In this document: piece after piece, positions 45,442 through 57,724 of the stretch
How positions within the stretch are numbered: position 1 is the stretch's first letter
Layout of the letters: each line of letters begins with the position of its first letter
From: Russula earlei
Taxonomy: Eukaryota; Basidiomycota; Agaricomycetes; Russulales; Russulaceae
Direction of reading: 5' to 3'
DNA: 64,000 nucleotides
NCBI GenBank assembly: GCA_025769875.1
Contig: JAGFNK010000102.1
Span: forward strand, 1 to 64,000
Position numbers and translations under genes: made by a program
Notes under the pieces: model-generated
The model's database searches: none
Told to the model about the DNA's origin: nothing
What the model saw: the letters and a program-made list of their open reading frames with translations, nothing else

Positions 45442-48081
45442 ATGGAGTCCGCGGCTGCCAGACAACAGACAGAATCCCTCAGGCGTCAGTCCATCCACCG
45501 TCAGATCGCCCAACTTCAAGCCCAGCTTTTCGATCCGGGTGCGGATGCACCTCCCTCGTATGCACACGCACCAGCCCATGCCTCCCGCCTCGAGGACGCC
45601 AAAAGGAAGCGGAAGGAAGCAGGAGTCCTGGCCCCAGCTAGCCCCCAACATAGTAAAACGCTCGTCCTCACCAGATCATGAGTGCGATTTCACACGGCGT
45701 CTATAGAGAAGCCCAAACTCGCCCCTGTCGTCGTACCGGCCCACGGGCCAATCGAAAGCACGGACGAGCACAGGAACGCCTCTGCATCCATGGCTAGCGG
45801 CCGCGGTGTGCAAAGAAGCGTTGTACCTTTGCAGCCAGGTCCTTCAAACGTTCTGTCCAAGCTTTCTGCAATTTCCAAACGTCCTCCCTCACCGGTGGAG
45901 TTGGACGCGCCCTTGCGCACCTCCTCATTCGCAGATAAGGCCAGGTGAGCGCCCCTTTCGGGGAAAGGAGATCGGTATATCGACGATAATACAGTGGAGT
46001 CCAAGCACGTGATGACCGCCTTATGCTAATAGAGGAGCTCAAACCCGGACCTTACGAACACAAGCCACTGTTCGACGACCCCCTGTTCGAGCGCTTCGAG
46101 CCACATTCTGGCATCCGTCTAGTGTACGTTGCCGGCCTTTGTCGTCGTAACAATGTTACCTTTTTTATTATCATAAAAAAGTGACTACATCTGACGACAT
46201 CTGTAGGTCTCGCAAGCTATCACACGAGGACTTGCAGTCTTACATGGATGCACGGTACTATATCTCCCCGTCTAAATTATATTCCGTCGTACGGGCGCAA
46301 CCGTGCGCCGGAACGGGACCGAGAGGACAAGTGTACGATGTACCTGTATTCGGCGACTGGGTGACTATCGCAGTTGTCGCTGAGCGAAGTCCAGTTCGTA
46401 TCAGCCGGGCGGCGGTGTCGATTGGGCCAGGAGAAGCTCGGGATGCCGATGATACAGATCCTACGGCAACCTCATCGGTTCCTCTCAACACCCGAAAGCC
46501 AAAACCGGGAAACATCGACCCGCCCCCACTCGCAGGGCGGAAGTACGTTAATCTGACGCTGATCGACTTTGGTGCAGGCAATAAGAAAAGCACCTCTCGT
46601 GGCGACGCTGTTCTGTCGTTGCTGCTGTTCGAATCCGACACCTATGATACCGTGTCTAGGGGTGACGGTTTTCTGCCAGAAAAGATATACAAAGGTGGTA
46701 GTCGAGGTGCCTTTGAAGCCATGGCTAAATTACGCGAGGGATCTGTCATTGCCCTGCTCAACCCCCGGGTGCTCAAGCCCCTCCAGGTAGCGTTCTGTCC
46801 GCACATTGGCGCTTTGTTGGCCACTGAAAGCACATAACCCTCTTTCGTTCCTTTTCTTGCAACACAGAAACCTGGTGCACCCAATATGCTTGCCCTCACG
46901 CCCGAAAGCGCGGGTTCGGTGGCTATCATCGGCACCGCGCGTGACCTGGGGATGTGTGGCGTTGTGAAGCGCGACGGCAAGCCCTGTGGTAGTTGGTGTG
47001 ACAAGCGCGTTAGCGAAGTTTGTGAATACCACGTTCAGCACGCCCTCGAGCGGCGGCGCGCAGCGCGCCCAGAATTCTCGTCGGGGTGCGTCTTATCCTG
47101 TTCTCTTCCCCTCCCCTCGACAGTCACTTTTCTCACCTCGAATTCTGGACGGAAAAAAAAAAAAAAATAGAACCTCGGGCATGGACGTGGGCTCGACTTC
47201 GCAAAAACGCAAAAAAACGGCTGGGTTTGACCCACAGCGAAAGTGGGGACTTGCGCCCGCTAGCGGGCCTGTCGCCCAGTCCTCCTCCGAGGTAGAAGGT
47301 GCCACATACGTCGTGGCTGGACATGTTGTTGCCGCCGGGAAGCGCGACTTATTCGTGAATGAGTCTGTCGGGCGAGAAGCGCAAGCACGCGCTGCGCGTC
47401 GTGCGGGCTCCCGCGATACAGACATGGCATTGAGGCGGCTCCTTGCGCGTGACAAGGAAGGGATGAAAGCTGTGCGTGAGGCGTACAAATTTGCGAAGAA
47501 AGCGATCGGCAAGCCGGTTGCGGAGAGGAAAGTGCCAAGACAGGACGAGGCTAGTGACGGGGAGAGCGAGAGCGGGTTCGATGACGAAGAGTGTGAGAGT
47601 CGTGATGGGAATCCCTCGACGGAGCGGCGGCCACCGAAGAACGGATACTCGGCCCAGGTGATCAAGGAGCTAGGCTTCGATCCCGCGCTCAAGTCCTCCC
47701 TTGGCGGCGGCCGATGCAGAAAGGACGATGTCTCTCGAAGCCTCTACTCCGAGGTCTGTTCTCATCTCGTTTAATCAATCCAGCTGTGCTCATCTGACCG
47801 GGCCAGCTGCATGCCCCCCCCCCCCCCCCCCCCCCCCCTTTTTTTTTTTTTTTTTTTGGTTTTCGTTCCTTTGTCAGCTGAGGGAGCTTGCGTCGTGTCG
47901 TGAGCCTGACAGGATCAAGTTGGGTCCTCGGCCAGGCGGACCCGTGCGATCGGTCGTCTCTGCCCCGAGGGAAAGGGAGAACGCAAGGACGGGAACGGGT
48001 GAGAGTGGTGCGTGCTTCGGCAAGGCGCCGAGCCCCGAAGGACACGGCATGGTGGACTTGGACGAAAGTAGCGATGGATGA
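45442..48081 (+). CDS. MCM10: DNA replication factor Mcm10
   Basis: The start is ATG 45442 (MESAAARQQTESLRRQSIHR), a short helical N-terminus followed by a disordered linker (ISKRPPSPVELDAPLRTSSF). The OB-fold/zinc core follows: FERFEPHSGIRLV, SRKLSHEDLQSYMDARYYIS, PVFGDWVTIAVVAERSPVR, KYVNLTLIDFG, EKIYKGGSRGAFEAMAKLRE, GSVIALLNPRVLKP. The zinc-finger is CGVVKRDGKPCGSWCDKRVS with CEYHVQHAL (three Cys and a His). The C-terminal part is basic (KRKKTAGFDPQRKWGLAP, AQVIKELGFDPALK) and ends MVDLDESSDG at 48081. Mcm10 binds the CMG helicase and DNA and is needed to start replication. The last intron contains an uninterrupted C25-T19 tract. It converges with the Ras exchange factor gene. Confidence 0.93.
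47814..47857. repeat. Homopolymer pair C25-T19 inside the last MCM10 intron
   Basis: Twenty-five C are followed directly by nineteen T in the intron before LRELASCREPDRIKL. It serves as an extreme polypyrimidine tract ahead of the acceptor TTTGTCAG. Confidence 0.9.
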
Positions 48082-48562
48082 TGAGGAGCTCACGGTCGAA
48101 AGGCGTCCAGGTACATTATTGGGTCAATGTAGCTAGTGTTGTTGTATGGCACACTCCTCATCAGTCGCAGTCGAGATGCGCGCCTGCAGCCAAAAACCGT
48201 CGTCTTGCACAGTTCACAGGGGCGCGACAATTTGCTGCTACCAGCAGTGTTGTTTGGACGGACGGCTGGCGCGGACCACATCACGCCATGAGGGCATTTC
48301 ACACGAGCCCTCCCCTCCACAAACAAAATGGTCCGAGATACTCCAAGCTTGCGTTCTGGGGCCAAAAAAGGTCTACATTGTTGTGTATACTATGCCCGTG
48401 AAAGAAGTCGATATGCTAAGGAACCCCAAATACAGAGGAAGGGAAAAAAAAAAAAAAAAACATTGCGACACAAAACGGGTGCTGAATGCGGCGAACGAAA
48501 AGATTCTCGGCACATTTACATAATCTGGCCCCCGACCGTCGTCCTCTGATCCACCTACGAGG
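48082..48562. other. Convergent spacer between MCM10 and the RasGEF gene
   Basis: No gene is seen. An A-run of 17 at about 48446-48462 is the only striking feature. Confidence 0.5.
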
Positions 48563-51500
48563 TCAGTCAGGATACATCGCCAGCTTTCGGTGCAGCGTGG
48601 CAGAATCGAGCCCACGGAGACGCAGGCAACGCTGGAAAAGCCGCCGATCGATGGGGTATTGCAGTCGACTCGCGAGGTGTTGCCCCGAGACGAGGGCCTT
48701 GACGGTGCGGGCCACGAGCCGCTGCTTGTGCACGTTGATCAACGGCTCGAGGTGCATGGACGGCGGAAGTGGAGGGAGAGCATCGAACACTTCGGGGTGT
48801 GCTGGCGCCGAGAAGTTGCCGGATACGGGTTCGATGCTGACAGACTCTGTGGGTGCCGTAGGGTCAATCAGATCCGGCAGACGGCAGACTCGCTGTAATG
48901 GCGCGAGGTAGATTCCTGTACGCCAGCATCTATCAGCTCTCGCAGGCGTGAAACATTCAACGACAGGACATACCGAGGAAGGGTACGCCCGTGGCAGCCT
49001 TCCCATCAGTCAGCCTCCCGCGTGCCGAGCTGCGCACGGAGGAGGCTTCTTCGGAGGCACCGGTGGCAAGCTTGGGGTCCGTGAGATGAGTGATCGCCCT
49101 CCGAATGTGCTTGAAATCGTCTGCCGAGTCAGTGAAGGAAGTGAGATCCTTCAGGATCCGTAGATTGTACACGTTCACACGTTCCCACCCCCGTTTCAAC
49201 GCGCGCGACACCAAATCGCTCCGTAGTCCAGCAACGATTGCCACAAGCGTACTAAAGCTATTTAACTGGAAGCATTTCTGTAATGTGACGCAAAAAAGAG
49301 CATATGTCAGTTGGGCGTCATCTCTAAAGTGGGCAGTTCCAGCGCACCCAAGCCACGCGGATGAACTTGGCAGCGAGAGCGGGACGCTCCGTGGGCAATG
49401 TGTCCACAATCTCTGAGATTACGAAATTCGTCAAGAGGTTGAATCGCGCACGGGCAGCAAACAGTGCGCTGGTGCGGTAGCCCTCAACACCCTGAGCTTT
49501 CAGACGAGCTCTGTCCTTCAAAAACTGGCCCCAGTCGAGCACATTTGCCGCTTGAGCTGCGTCTGAGCTTCGCCAATCATCCGACACCAATTCCTCAAAC
49601 TTGATAGCAAGAAAGAGCTCCCGGTCAATCATAGAGAAATGAATTGCAAGCGCGACGGTAGGGATCGCGAGCACCCATGAACGGTGAATCCCTATCGTCC
49701 CTGGCACCGTCGGTATTCGCGCGGGGATCTTGACGGGGACAGGGGCTACGGGAGCCGGAGCGGCAAGACGTCCCTGAAGAATTTCTGGGGGTAACACATC
49801 TTCTATGGCCGGTTTCCTGTCCTCTGCTGGCCGCGGCGCCGGGGGAGGAACTGGTGCTAACTGCAAAGACTGGCCTGGGCCAGGCGTCGGCGTCGAGTTA
49901 TCTGCTATTAACCCAAACGATGACACTCGCCGGACCGATGCCGGGGAACCAGGCCGCGATGGCGACGACAAGGCGCTTAGAGACGCGGAGCCAACTGCCC
50001 CAGCATCCTTACCGGTCTCCGCCTCGCTCTCGTCATCCTCCCCGTCATCGGAGAGATAGCGAGGAGCTTCGTCGCCATAATCGCCTGCTGCAACACGCTC
50101 CCGGATTGTCCTAACCCAGTTGTCGACCTTGGTCTCTCTGGCGCGTTGTTTTTGTGGGTTCATCTGGCCCTCGAGACGACGTAACGCATCCTCGACGTCA
50201 CCATCGTCCTCCTCCTCGCTCAACGAGTCGATCAATGCGTTAACCTGCCACTGTTGGATAGTACTTCCCAATCCGCCTGCCATCGCACCCGAAGTTACAC
50301 TCGAGCGGCGAGAGTTTGGACCACTTGCACCTGACTCGTCTTGCGAGGTAAATCCCATTGATGATACGCTGTCGCGATTTCTGTCTACAAACTCGAAATC
50401 TCGCCGCAGAGGTAGACGACGAGGCAGCCTTCTTGGCCCAGGCTGCGCCGAGGGCCCCTCCGACATTTGCGAGGATGTATCAGAGAGGTCCAAATCATCA
50501 ATGGAGACGACATCCAATTGCCACGATCGGTCCTGCGCTGAACGCCGGGTATTAAAAATCGACTGGGAGGTAACTGGCACACCGTAGCTAGAGGATGAAC
50601 TGGTGGAGCTCGTCGAGACGCGGCTACTTGTCTTCGCGCGGAGGGAATCACTGACAGGAGAGACGGTCGTCGTCTCGGCTTCCTGCGCTACACTCGTAAC
50701 TTCCTCATCGACAGTAAGGGAGGATTGCGAGGGAAATGCATTAGGTGGGATTGGCGCGGGCTCATGGGTATCAGCGGCGTCCGCCGCGATTGTCGAAGGG
50801 AGAGTTGGTGGAACGGGAGGAAGGGGTTCTAAAGGTGACAGTGGACTCACAGAGAGGTGTAACGAGCTGATGGAGGGGGGCACTGGAGGTGCAACGCTCA
50901 CGAGACCTTGGTATGCTCCAAACTCGTCAAGATACTGCTCCGATCCACCACGGCCATGGAACAGGTCACCATCAGAGTTTGCTTCAAGGTCAAACGCTGA
51001 GACTTCCGTGGATCCAGGGTTTGCTACATGGCGCGAACCAGGGTTCAGCGCACGTTTCCAACGACCGAGCCGGCCAACAGTATTCGCAAGGGCGCGTGAC
51101 AGGGCACTGGGGGGATGGGCTGGGAGTGCAGCAGTAGGGGATACACTCGCCGACAGCGACGGGCGATGTTCTAAAATGGCTCGGTGCAGGGGTTGCTGAA
51201 TTACGGCAGCGCCATCCGCGCCGGCGACACCCTTGGCCTTCCCAAAGCCTGAGTTTCCGAGGAGTGATGTTGGCTCAACTATGAAGTCCAAGTCCAAGTC
51301 CTCGTCGATGACCGAACAAGACTTCCGCAATGCACTAGTTGGAGTTCCAGTCCCACAGTTTGTCTTGGTAATGGATGAGCGGGGTCGCTGTGAATACGCC
51401 TCCTTAGCATCTCGCGCGACCGACATCAACTTACGCACGATGCTCTGGACATACCCATCGTCAAAGGAGTCAACGCCAGAGCAAAGCATAGTATCTCACC

Positions 51501-53836
51501 GTGGCATCGCTATGCTTCTGTAGTATTGGATCTTTCCGGAGGGTGTTCAGCCAGCTCGCGAACAGAAGACGGAGCTCACGGTTTGGAGCAAAGTCCACAG
51601 CGAAAAAGGTCAATAACCAATAGCGAATCGCGACGAATGTCCGAACGCGGACAACCCGACGCACCATCTCATCCCCTCCGCTCGCGCAGCGCCCGAGCGC
51701 CCAATGAAAGCGGCATGTGAGTAAGTGACAGATATCGAGTGCGCTGATATAGGAGCGGTACGTAAGAAAAAAGACAAGCAGTTCATCATAGTCCAGAGCG
51801 CTCGTGAGCTGAGCTAGCCACCGCTCGATCGTCGCGGCCACGAGCATGCGCTCACGTTCAGGACCATCCGTGGTTACACGCAGGTGTACAAACTCGCCGC
51901 TACTCCGCCGCGACGCATGAGAGTCATCCGTCCGAGTCTCAAGTACGACCGTTCCCCAGATAACGAAGCGTGGATCGTTACGCGGCGCAGCGCTGTCCTC
52001 GGCGGTGAGCGTCATTTTGATTACAGCTGTGTCAGAGGGGCCCTCGAGAAGTCGCTCAAGAACAGGTAGACCGCGGTAAGTCTGCAACACATCAAATACT
52101 TCCGTCGAATAACGAGTGTGCATCGAAGTTTCATCCGTGGGGACACACGCAGGATCAGAGTATTTAAGGCGTGAAAGAGAAAAGGGTGAGGGTGAGCAGT
52201 CTAGAGACATCGAGGCAACTTCTGCACTTTCCCCGGGGACCAAAGGCAAAGGGATACTATCTTGATGACTTGGTAAGCTGAGCCTCAGAGGGAAGAATGC
52301 TTCATCGGTGAACGTTCGCCCGCCCATGGTCACTGAGCCCATTTGAGCCAAGTCGTTGGTGGGAGCTATCCTGAACGGCGCCTCCGCTCTAGCTGTCATG
52401 CCGGATTCAAAGGACTGCATCTCCCGCAGTAGAGGGACATGAAGGTTGTCCTCGGAGGGCTTGGGAACCGCTGGCGATTCAAAGGAAACGCCGGAGCCGA
52501 ACGGGTTGAACGGGCCGATGCTTGGAGCAAACTCGGAACCAAAGGAGAGTGAATGTGAATGTGAATGCGAGCTGATCGGTGATGATGGCCCGCTCTCCGT
52601 GTCCCAACGCATGACATCCGCGAAGCCATCACGTAACAGGGGTAGAGGATGCAGCGTTGGCACCGGTTCACCAGGCATTGAGTATAGCGGTAGACGCGGG
52701 AGGTCGGCAGCGGTGACGCTTTGAGAATGGCCACGCCCAGGTTGGGGCAGCTGCAAGGGATCAGGGGAGATGTGAGGGTTCGAGCGTGTCCTGCGGAGCT
52801 TGCGCGATTGGGGTGAGCGTGTGCTGCTCGCAGTTGTATCTCCACTACGTGAAGTCACTCCGGGAAACATTGTACCGGGGAGGAATGCGTGCATGCTCAT
52901 CCGGCTCTTGCGCGTGGCGTTGCGGTCTGCACGCATGGTGTGCGCATGTAACCTAGCTCCCTGACCTATCCGTGTTTCGGAATAAGAAGGGGGTTGCTCG
53001 AGTTGTAACGTGGTGCGCTGCTCAGCATCGGCGGCTGGGGCAGACTGACCACGGTGGCTGAGTCACAGTCAGGGTTACGTGACGAGAGCGAACGGACAGG
53101 TAGGGTGACGTACCCGACGCGATACATTTGTTTTCCGTGCTGATTGACAAAGGCAGTGATGGCGTATGGCGAGCGATGGTCCTTGTCTATTTTGATGAAA
53201 CGGTCATAACGTTTCTTCAGTTCATGCGCCGCTTGGCCAGATGACGTCTCGACAAAGGAGCCGTCGGCTGTAACGAAATTTGTCAGTGAAGGACGAAGCA
53301 GAGAAGAACAAGATCGATTCAATGGAAGGACGTTTCAGGGCACCCACGTGGCCGAGGTCAACAAAGATGGTTAGCACGTGCTCCCAAAAAGGAAGCCCCG
53401 GTCCAACGCGAGCCTAGCGTACACCGACGCACTTCAGCTGAGGTACCCGAGCAGTGAGGTACGGGGCGCGATATATGCGGCCAGAAAGACAAAGCAGAGG
53501 GGCAAAGGTCGAGCACAAACACTCACGCGCGATTGAAATGTCAGCAGAAGCAACTTCAGGCGGAAGGTCATCAAATTCGACGCCGGTCCCATCCTTGCTC
53601 ACTTGAACAAATGTAAAGGAAGTCTGCGAGAGATTCGCAGAAGGAGTGGGGATGGGAAGACGGAGGTGAGCGTTGGCGGGAAGCGCGGAAGTGGATTTGG
53701 TTGACTCTGAGGAAGGCAGGGAAGGAGGGGATTGGGCGGGAGAAGCGGGTAGATGAGCAAGAACGGGGGTCGAGACGTGAGATGTGTCATCGTCGTCGTC
53801 GTCGTCTGAAATGAGAAGATCGGGTGGGTGGGACAT
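48563..53836 (-). CDS. Ras-type guanine nucleotide exchange factor (REM plus RasGEF catalytic domain)
   Basis: The minus-strand start is ATG 53836 (MSHPPDLLISDDDDDDDTSH). An acidic, S/P-rich N-terminus leads to KKRYDRFIKIDKDHRSPYAI and TAFVNQHGKQMYRVG, then a long S/P-rich part. The REM (RasGEF N) domain spans about 52100-51480 (PVLERLLEGPSDTAVIKMTL, TIERWLAQLTSALDYDELLV, FFLTYRSYISALDICHLL, RYWLLTFFAVDF). A disordered linker follows. The catalytic domain spans about 49660-48600: ALAIHFSMIDRELFLAIKFE, FNLLTNFVISEIVDTLPTER, PALAAKFIRVAWVRWNCPL, CFQLNSFSTLVAIVAGLRSD, VPFLGIYLAPLQRV. It should load GTP on a Ras- or Rap-like GTPase at the membrane. About 1,550 aa. No SH3 domain seen; closest in layout to fungal Cdc25/Lte1/Bud5-type proteins, exact class not resolved. 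Confidence 0.88.
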
Positions 53837-54279
53837 GATAAACGTTGTGAGGCTGCGTGAGTAAACGTTGAAAGCGGAAGTAGGAAATGTAAAAAAAAGG
53901 ACGGTCTAGCGAGGCATAGGAGGGGGAAGAATGAATGTAGATGACAAAGTCTCCAAAATTCGACGTCCTCTCGTGGCCCTTGAGGATTTTAGACCGTACG
54001 AAGGACTGAAGCGGGGGGAGACATGCCTCAGCGTTCAGGCTATAAAGTCGAATCAGGAACGAAGGATGAGATTAGCACAAGGAGGACATACGATGATTAG
54101 GGGCCTTGTAGAGACCTTGCCAACCCCCCCGGAAAACAATTAGGCGTAAGTGTGACAAATGCCGTCACGCGTTACGAGACGCGATTCTGCGAGTGTTGTC
54201 GCACCTGTCGCGCCTTGCAACTGTCCACACGCTTCCCGGACCATTGTATCACACCTGAACCCCCCACGGGCGCAACGAC
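53837..54279. promoter_or_regulatory. Divergent promoter of RasGEF and ASF1, with MCB-like site
   Basis: 443 bp between two divergent ATGs. ACGCGT lies at 54167-54172, 108 bp before the ASF1 ATG, with further CGCG words at about 54180. Asf1 works in S phase, so an MBF-type site is plausible but unproven. A short open frame at 53931-54143 has no recognisable features. Confidence 0.4.
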
Positions 54280-55035
54280 ATGTCCATCGTCACCATCAGA
54301 GTATACAGTTTGTGGCCCGTCTCACATATCACGCGACTCATGCATACCCTTTCAGAACGTTGAGTTTCTCAACAATCCTGCACGTTTCTTGGATCCGTAT
54401 CACTTTCGTGTCACTTTCGAATGCATAGCTGCTCTAAAGGACGGTGCGTTGCGTTGCACAGCCCGACGAATCCCATCTGACGGTTTTGCTACATTCAGAC
54501 CTTGAGTGGCGTCTCATCTATGTCGCTTCACCCGGCAACGCGGAGCTCGATCAAGAGCTGGACGACTGCTTGGTTGGACCTGTCCCCGTCGGTGTGAACG
54601 CGTTCGAGTTTGAAGGGTCCGCACCATCCCCACAAAGTATCCCGCCAGAGGATGTGCTCGGGGTGGCAGCCCTCATCCTGACGGGATCATATTGTGACCA
54701 AGAATTCGTTCGGGTAGGATATTACCAAAATACAGAATATGACAACGATGAGATGAAGTTGGCGCCGCCGGAAAAGATCCAGTTTGAGAAACTGGTGAGG
54801 GACATCAGCGCGAAGCCGAGGGTGACAAGGTTTCAAATCAAGTGGTATGTGGTTGTAACAATCGGGAAACCGCACGGTCGAGTAACGCATGGTTGGAAGG
54901 GACGTCTCGGCACAATCAGAGACTCTGACGGCGGCAGGGGCTGCAACGTCGGCAGCCGTCCCATCTGCAAACGACATAGAGGACGATGACAGCACGATGA
55001 CAGAGGATGCCGCGAACGGAGATGCGACTGGTTGA
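54280..55035 (+). CDS. ASF1: Histone H3-H4 chaperone Asf1
   Basis: Four exons, 54280-54300, 54356-54443, 54499-54844 and 54900-55035, sum to 196 aa. The sequence starts MSIVTIR/NVEFLNNPARF and continues FLDPYHFRVTFECIAALKDD, LEWRLIYVASPGNAELDQEL, DDCLVGPVPVGVNAFEFEGS, GVAALILTGSYCDQEFVRVG, YYQNTEYDNDEMKLAPPEKI and RDISAKPRVTRFQIKWDVSA. This is the complete immunoglobulin-like Asf1 core (about 155 residues) with the usual acidic tail (NDIEDDDSTMTEDA). It hands H3-H4 to CAF-1 and HIRA in chromatin assembly. The splice joins keep frame exactly and the length fits the family. Confidence 0.97.
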
Positions 55036-55283
55036 TAACGCTCGTGTTGCGCCCTAGATAATTTATTTTCTGTAGTCTCTGTTGTGTGGTGGTGATTGAT
55101 ATGAGCCGTCCGGGAAACGGGGAACGCCTGACAGCAGCTCCCTCCTGACAGGAGGAATGTGACAGGGGCCAGTCCTTGATGACGTCATTCTTTCACGTGT
55201 CGTATCAGGTGGCCTGATAAAAGGCAACCCTCCCCCGTGCTGCGCTTCACCATCTTGCCCCCGTAGGACCACCACACCACACC

Positions 55284-56368
55284 ATGTCGGACTCCTGGCA
55301 AGACGGAATTTGGCTCAAAGTGGCTCTTCTTTCTTTCCTCTCTCCTCCTTTCTCACAGCTTGTTTCTCCCCCCAGCTCTTGAACATCATCGTCTACTTCC
55401 TCTTCCTCGGTTCTAACATCTTTACCATTGCTGGTTTGGACAACGTTTACGTCGATGGCAAACAGACATATATCACCCCTTCGCCCTGGGCATTCCTTAT
55501 CTGGTCCGCACATCCATTCTCGCACTGCCCTTGCCTTTTTGAATTTATTGCAGGTCACTAATCCACCTCCTCCTCTTGGGCACCATCGTCTACCAGTTTA
55601 CCCCTGAAGGGAAGAAGCTCATCATTGATGAAATCAACTGGCGTTTTGCCCTTCTGGCTATCCTCAATGCAACTTTTGTGAACCTTTGGGCCACGCATAA
55701 CTATGTCTTTGGTGAGTCCGCTTCTCGTCGTAGATGTCTCTTTATCTGACTCGAATCGCGCGTAGCATTCATTTTTGCGCTTCTTGTCAGTGCCACAGTG
55801 ACGGTAGGTTGTCGTCCGAGTGTGTGTCATGCAATTGATACTGACAGGATGCTCAGCACATCTATTACATCATCAAGAGGTGCCATGCTCCTACGTGTAC
55901 CGGGGATGAAGTCTTTGTCTACCTTCCGTTCTCCCTTTGGCACGGCTGGACAACTGTCATTGTTGTACTGGCCGTATTCGAGGCCTTTGGCACGGATGCT
56001 TTGCAACATCCTCCTGGTATTTGGACGAAGATCTTCGTCTTCCTCGCACTGTACGCTTGTTCATTGTCCGCCTGCGGTATCTTGCTAAATATTTTTTTCT
56101 ACCTGGAAGTCTCTTTTTGGAGGCTACTGCCGCGGCATACGCGTTCTCCTCACCAGAAGGTGACCTTCCCGGCGCCATCGCGATCACGTGGGCACTGTTC
56201 GCGATTTTCGATCATCAACATACGCCTTTTATCCATTGGTCCGCTTTTACGTTTGCCCTCCTGTCCTTGATCTGGGTGCTTAAGAGTATCAATCCTCTCG
56301 CCGCTTCCTGGCGCCACGGCGGCGTCGTTCTTGACGAGGAGCGTGCACCCCTTACTCGATCCGAGTGA
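55284..56368 (+). CDS. Fungal multi-pass membrane protein, uncharacterised
   Basis: The start is ATG 55284 ([12 protein letters not shown]). Splicing gives [125 protein letters not shown] and [10 protein letters not shown]. It goes on with [55 protein letters not shown] and a tail ending RAPLTRSE. About eight hydrophobic segments. It resembles a conserved fungal family without assigned function; the aromatic-rich helices recall TspO-like folds, but that is only an impression. It lies 248 bp after ASF1 on the same strand and 247 bp before H2A.Z. Confidence 0.75.
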
Positions 56369-56615
56369 AGTGTTGGTTGGTTTGATCTGAAATGTTGATC
56401 TAAATCGCTGTTTGCACCGCTGCCATGACTGACTGACTTGATCTATGCTGTGTGTATTTGTGTCGTTTATTGGTTACGACGCGTTTTTGTTGAAACGAAT
56501 GAAATAAATGAAATATATGCGTGATGAATTTGCAAGCCACGTGGTCCCGTTTACCACACGGCGGAGCGTGAATCCCTCTTGTAGCGTCGCTACTCTCTCT
56601 TGACCAGGTTCTACC

Positions 56616-57179
56616 ATGCCACTCAAAGGCGCCAAGGGTGGCAAGTCCAAAGTTAGCGAAGTCCCCACAATCGAAGCCAAAGCCTTCCAAACTCGTAGCG
56701 CCAAAGCTGGCCTTCAGGTGTGTCGCGCTCACCGTTGCCGCGATCAGCATCGGTGTTGATCCAGGGCGTGTGCATTTATAGTTTCCTGTTGGCCGTATCC
56801 ACAGATATCTGAAGCAGCGCACGCAGAACAACGTCCGGATCGGCGCGAAAGCAGCCGTATATACCTCGGCCATTCTCGAATACCTCACCGCCGAGGTCTT
56901 GGAGCTCGCAGGTGCACCACGACTTCCTTTTGTCCCTGTCTTCGTGCTCACTTTTCTTGCGCAACAAAAACAAACAAACAAATAAAGGCAACGCGTCGAA
57001 GGATCTCCGTGTCAAGCGCATCACGCCTCGGCATTTGCAACTTGCGATTCGAGGGGACGAGGAACTCGATACGCTCGTGCGAGCTACGATCGCGGGCGGT
57101 GGCGTCCTGCCGTTCATCCATAAGAGCCTGACCTGTGGGCAAGATCGGCGTGAAGAAGCCGGAGGGTGGCCCCGCATGA
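56616..57179 (+). CDS. HTZ1: Histone variant H2A.Z, last exon with a one-base frame break
   Basis: Three exons, 56616-56717, 56782-56911 and 56988-57179. The sequence begins [20 protein letters not shown] and continues [80 protein letters not shown] and [20 protein letters not shown]. These are H2A.Z features ([17 protein letters not shown] acidic patch, [10 protein letters not shown]). After SLT the annotated frame runs on into unrelated sequence, whereas the next frame reads [13 protein letters not shown] and stops at 57177. Exon lengths sum to 424, one more than a multiple of three. One extra G in TGTGGGCAAG (57134-57143) explains it. H2A.Z marks promoters and is swapped in by SWR1. Confidence 0.92.
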
Positions 57180-57724
57180 GCAGGCCATATATGAGATCTC
57201 CCCCCCCCCTCCTCCCCCCTGTCGTTTTTTTTTTTTTTTTTCCCGTTGCTCGTGGTGGTCCTGATGGCTCGAACCCTATTAGATGGTACTTATTTAACGT
57301 GACGCTGCCCTTGTCAGGTCTCCACCGTTAGTTGTATCGCTATGCGTCTTCCTGGATTTTCTTATTGCTGTAACCACGTCTTTTTTTTTGCTCTGCGAAC
57401 GTGAACACGTTGCCCTGACGCGCGCAGGAGAACTTTATCGGTTCCTCCTCCGGACCTTGTTGAAGCCGCCTTGTAGGACGAAGGGATCTGTTTGGTGGTG
57501 ACTGACGTTGCGTTGTGGGTAGTTTCTGTCGTAATGGCATTTCAAGCTTGTGGCCAGCTGTTCCTCCCCCCCAAATACAAGATGGGCATAGTGTATCCTC
57601 ATTGCATGTTTCGTTCAAGTTGCATTATCATTGGAATTGGTATCGTATGCCCCTGCAAGTCCTCCAAGCCGCTGCTCGTGTGTCGTGCACCGCCGAGGGA
57701 AAGGTCAAGAGTAACGCGAACGTT
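57180..57724. other. Convergent spacer between H2A.Z and Rex1
   Basis: No gene is seen. Runs of C (about 57191-57199) and of T (about 57226-57241) are present. Confidence 0.5.
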
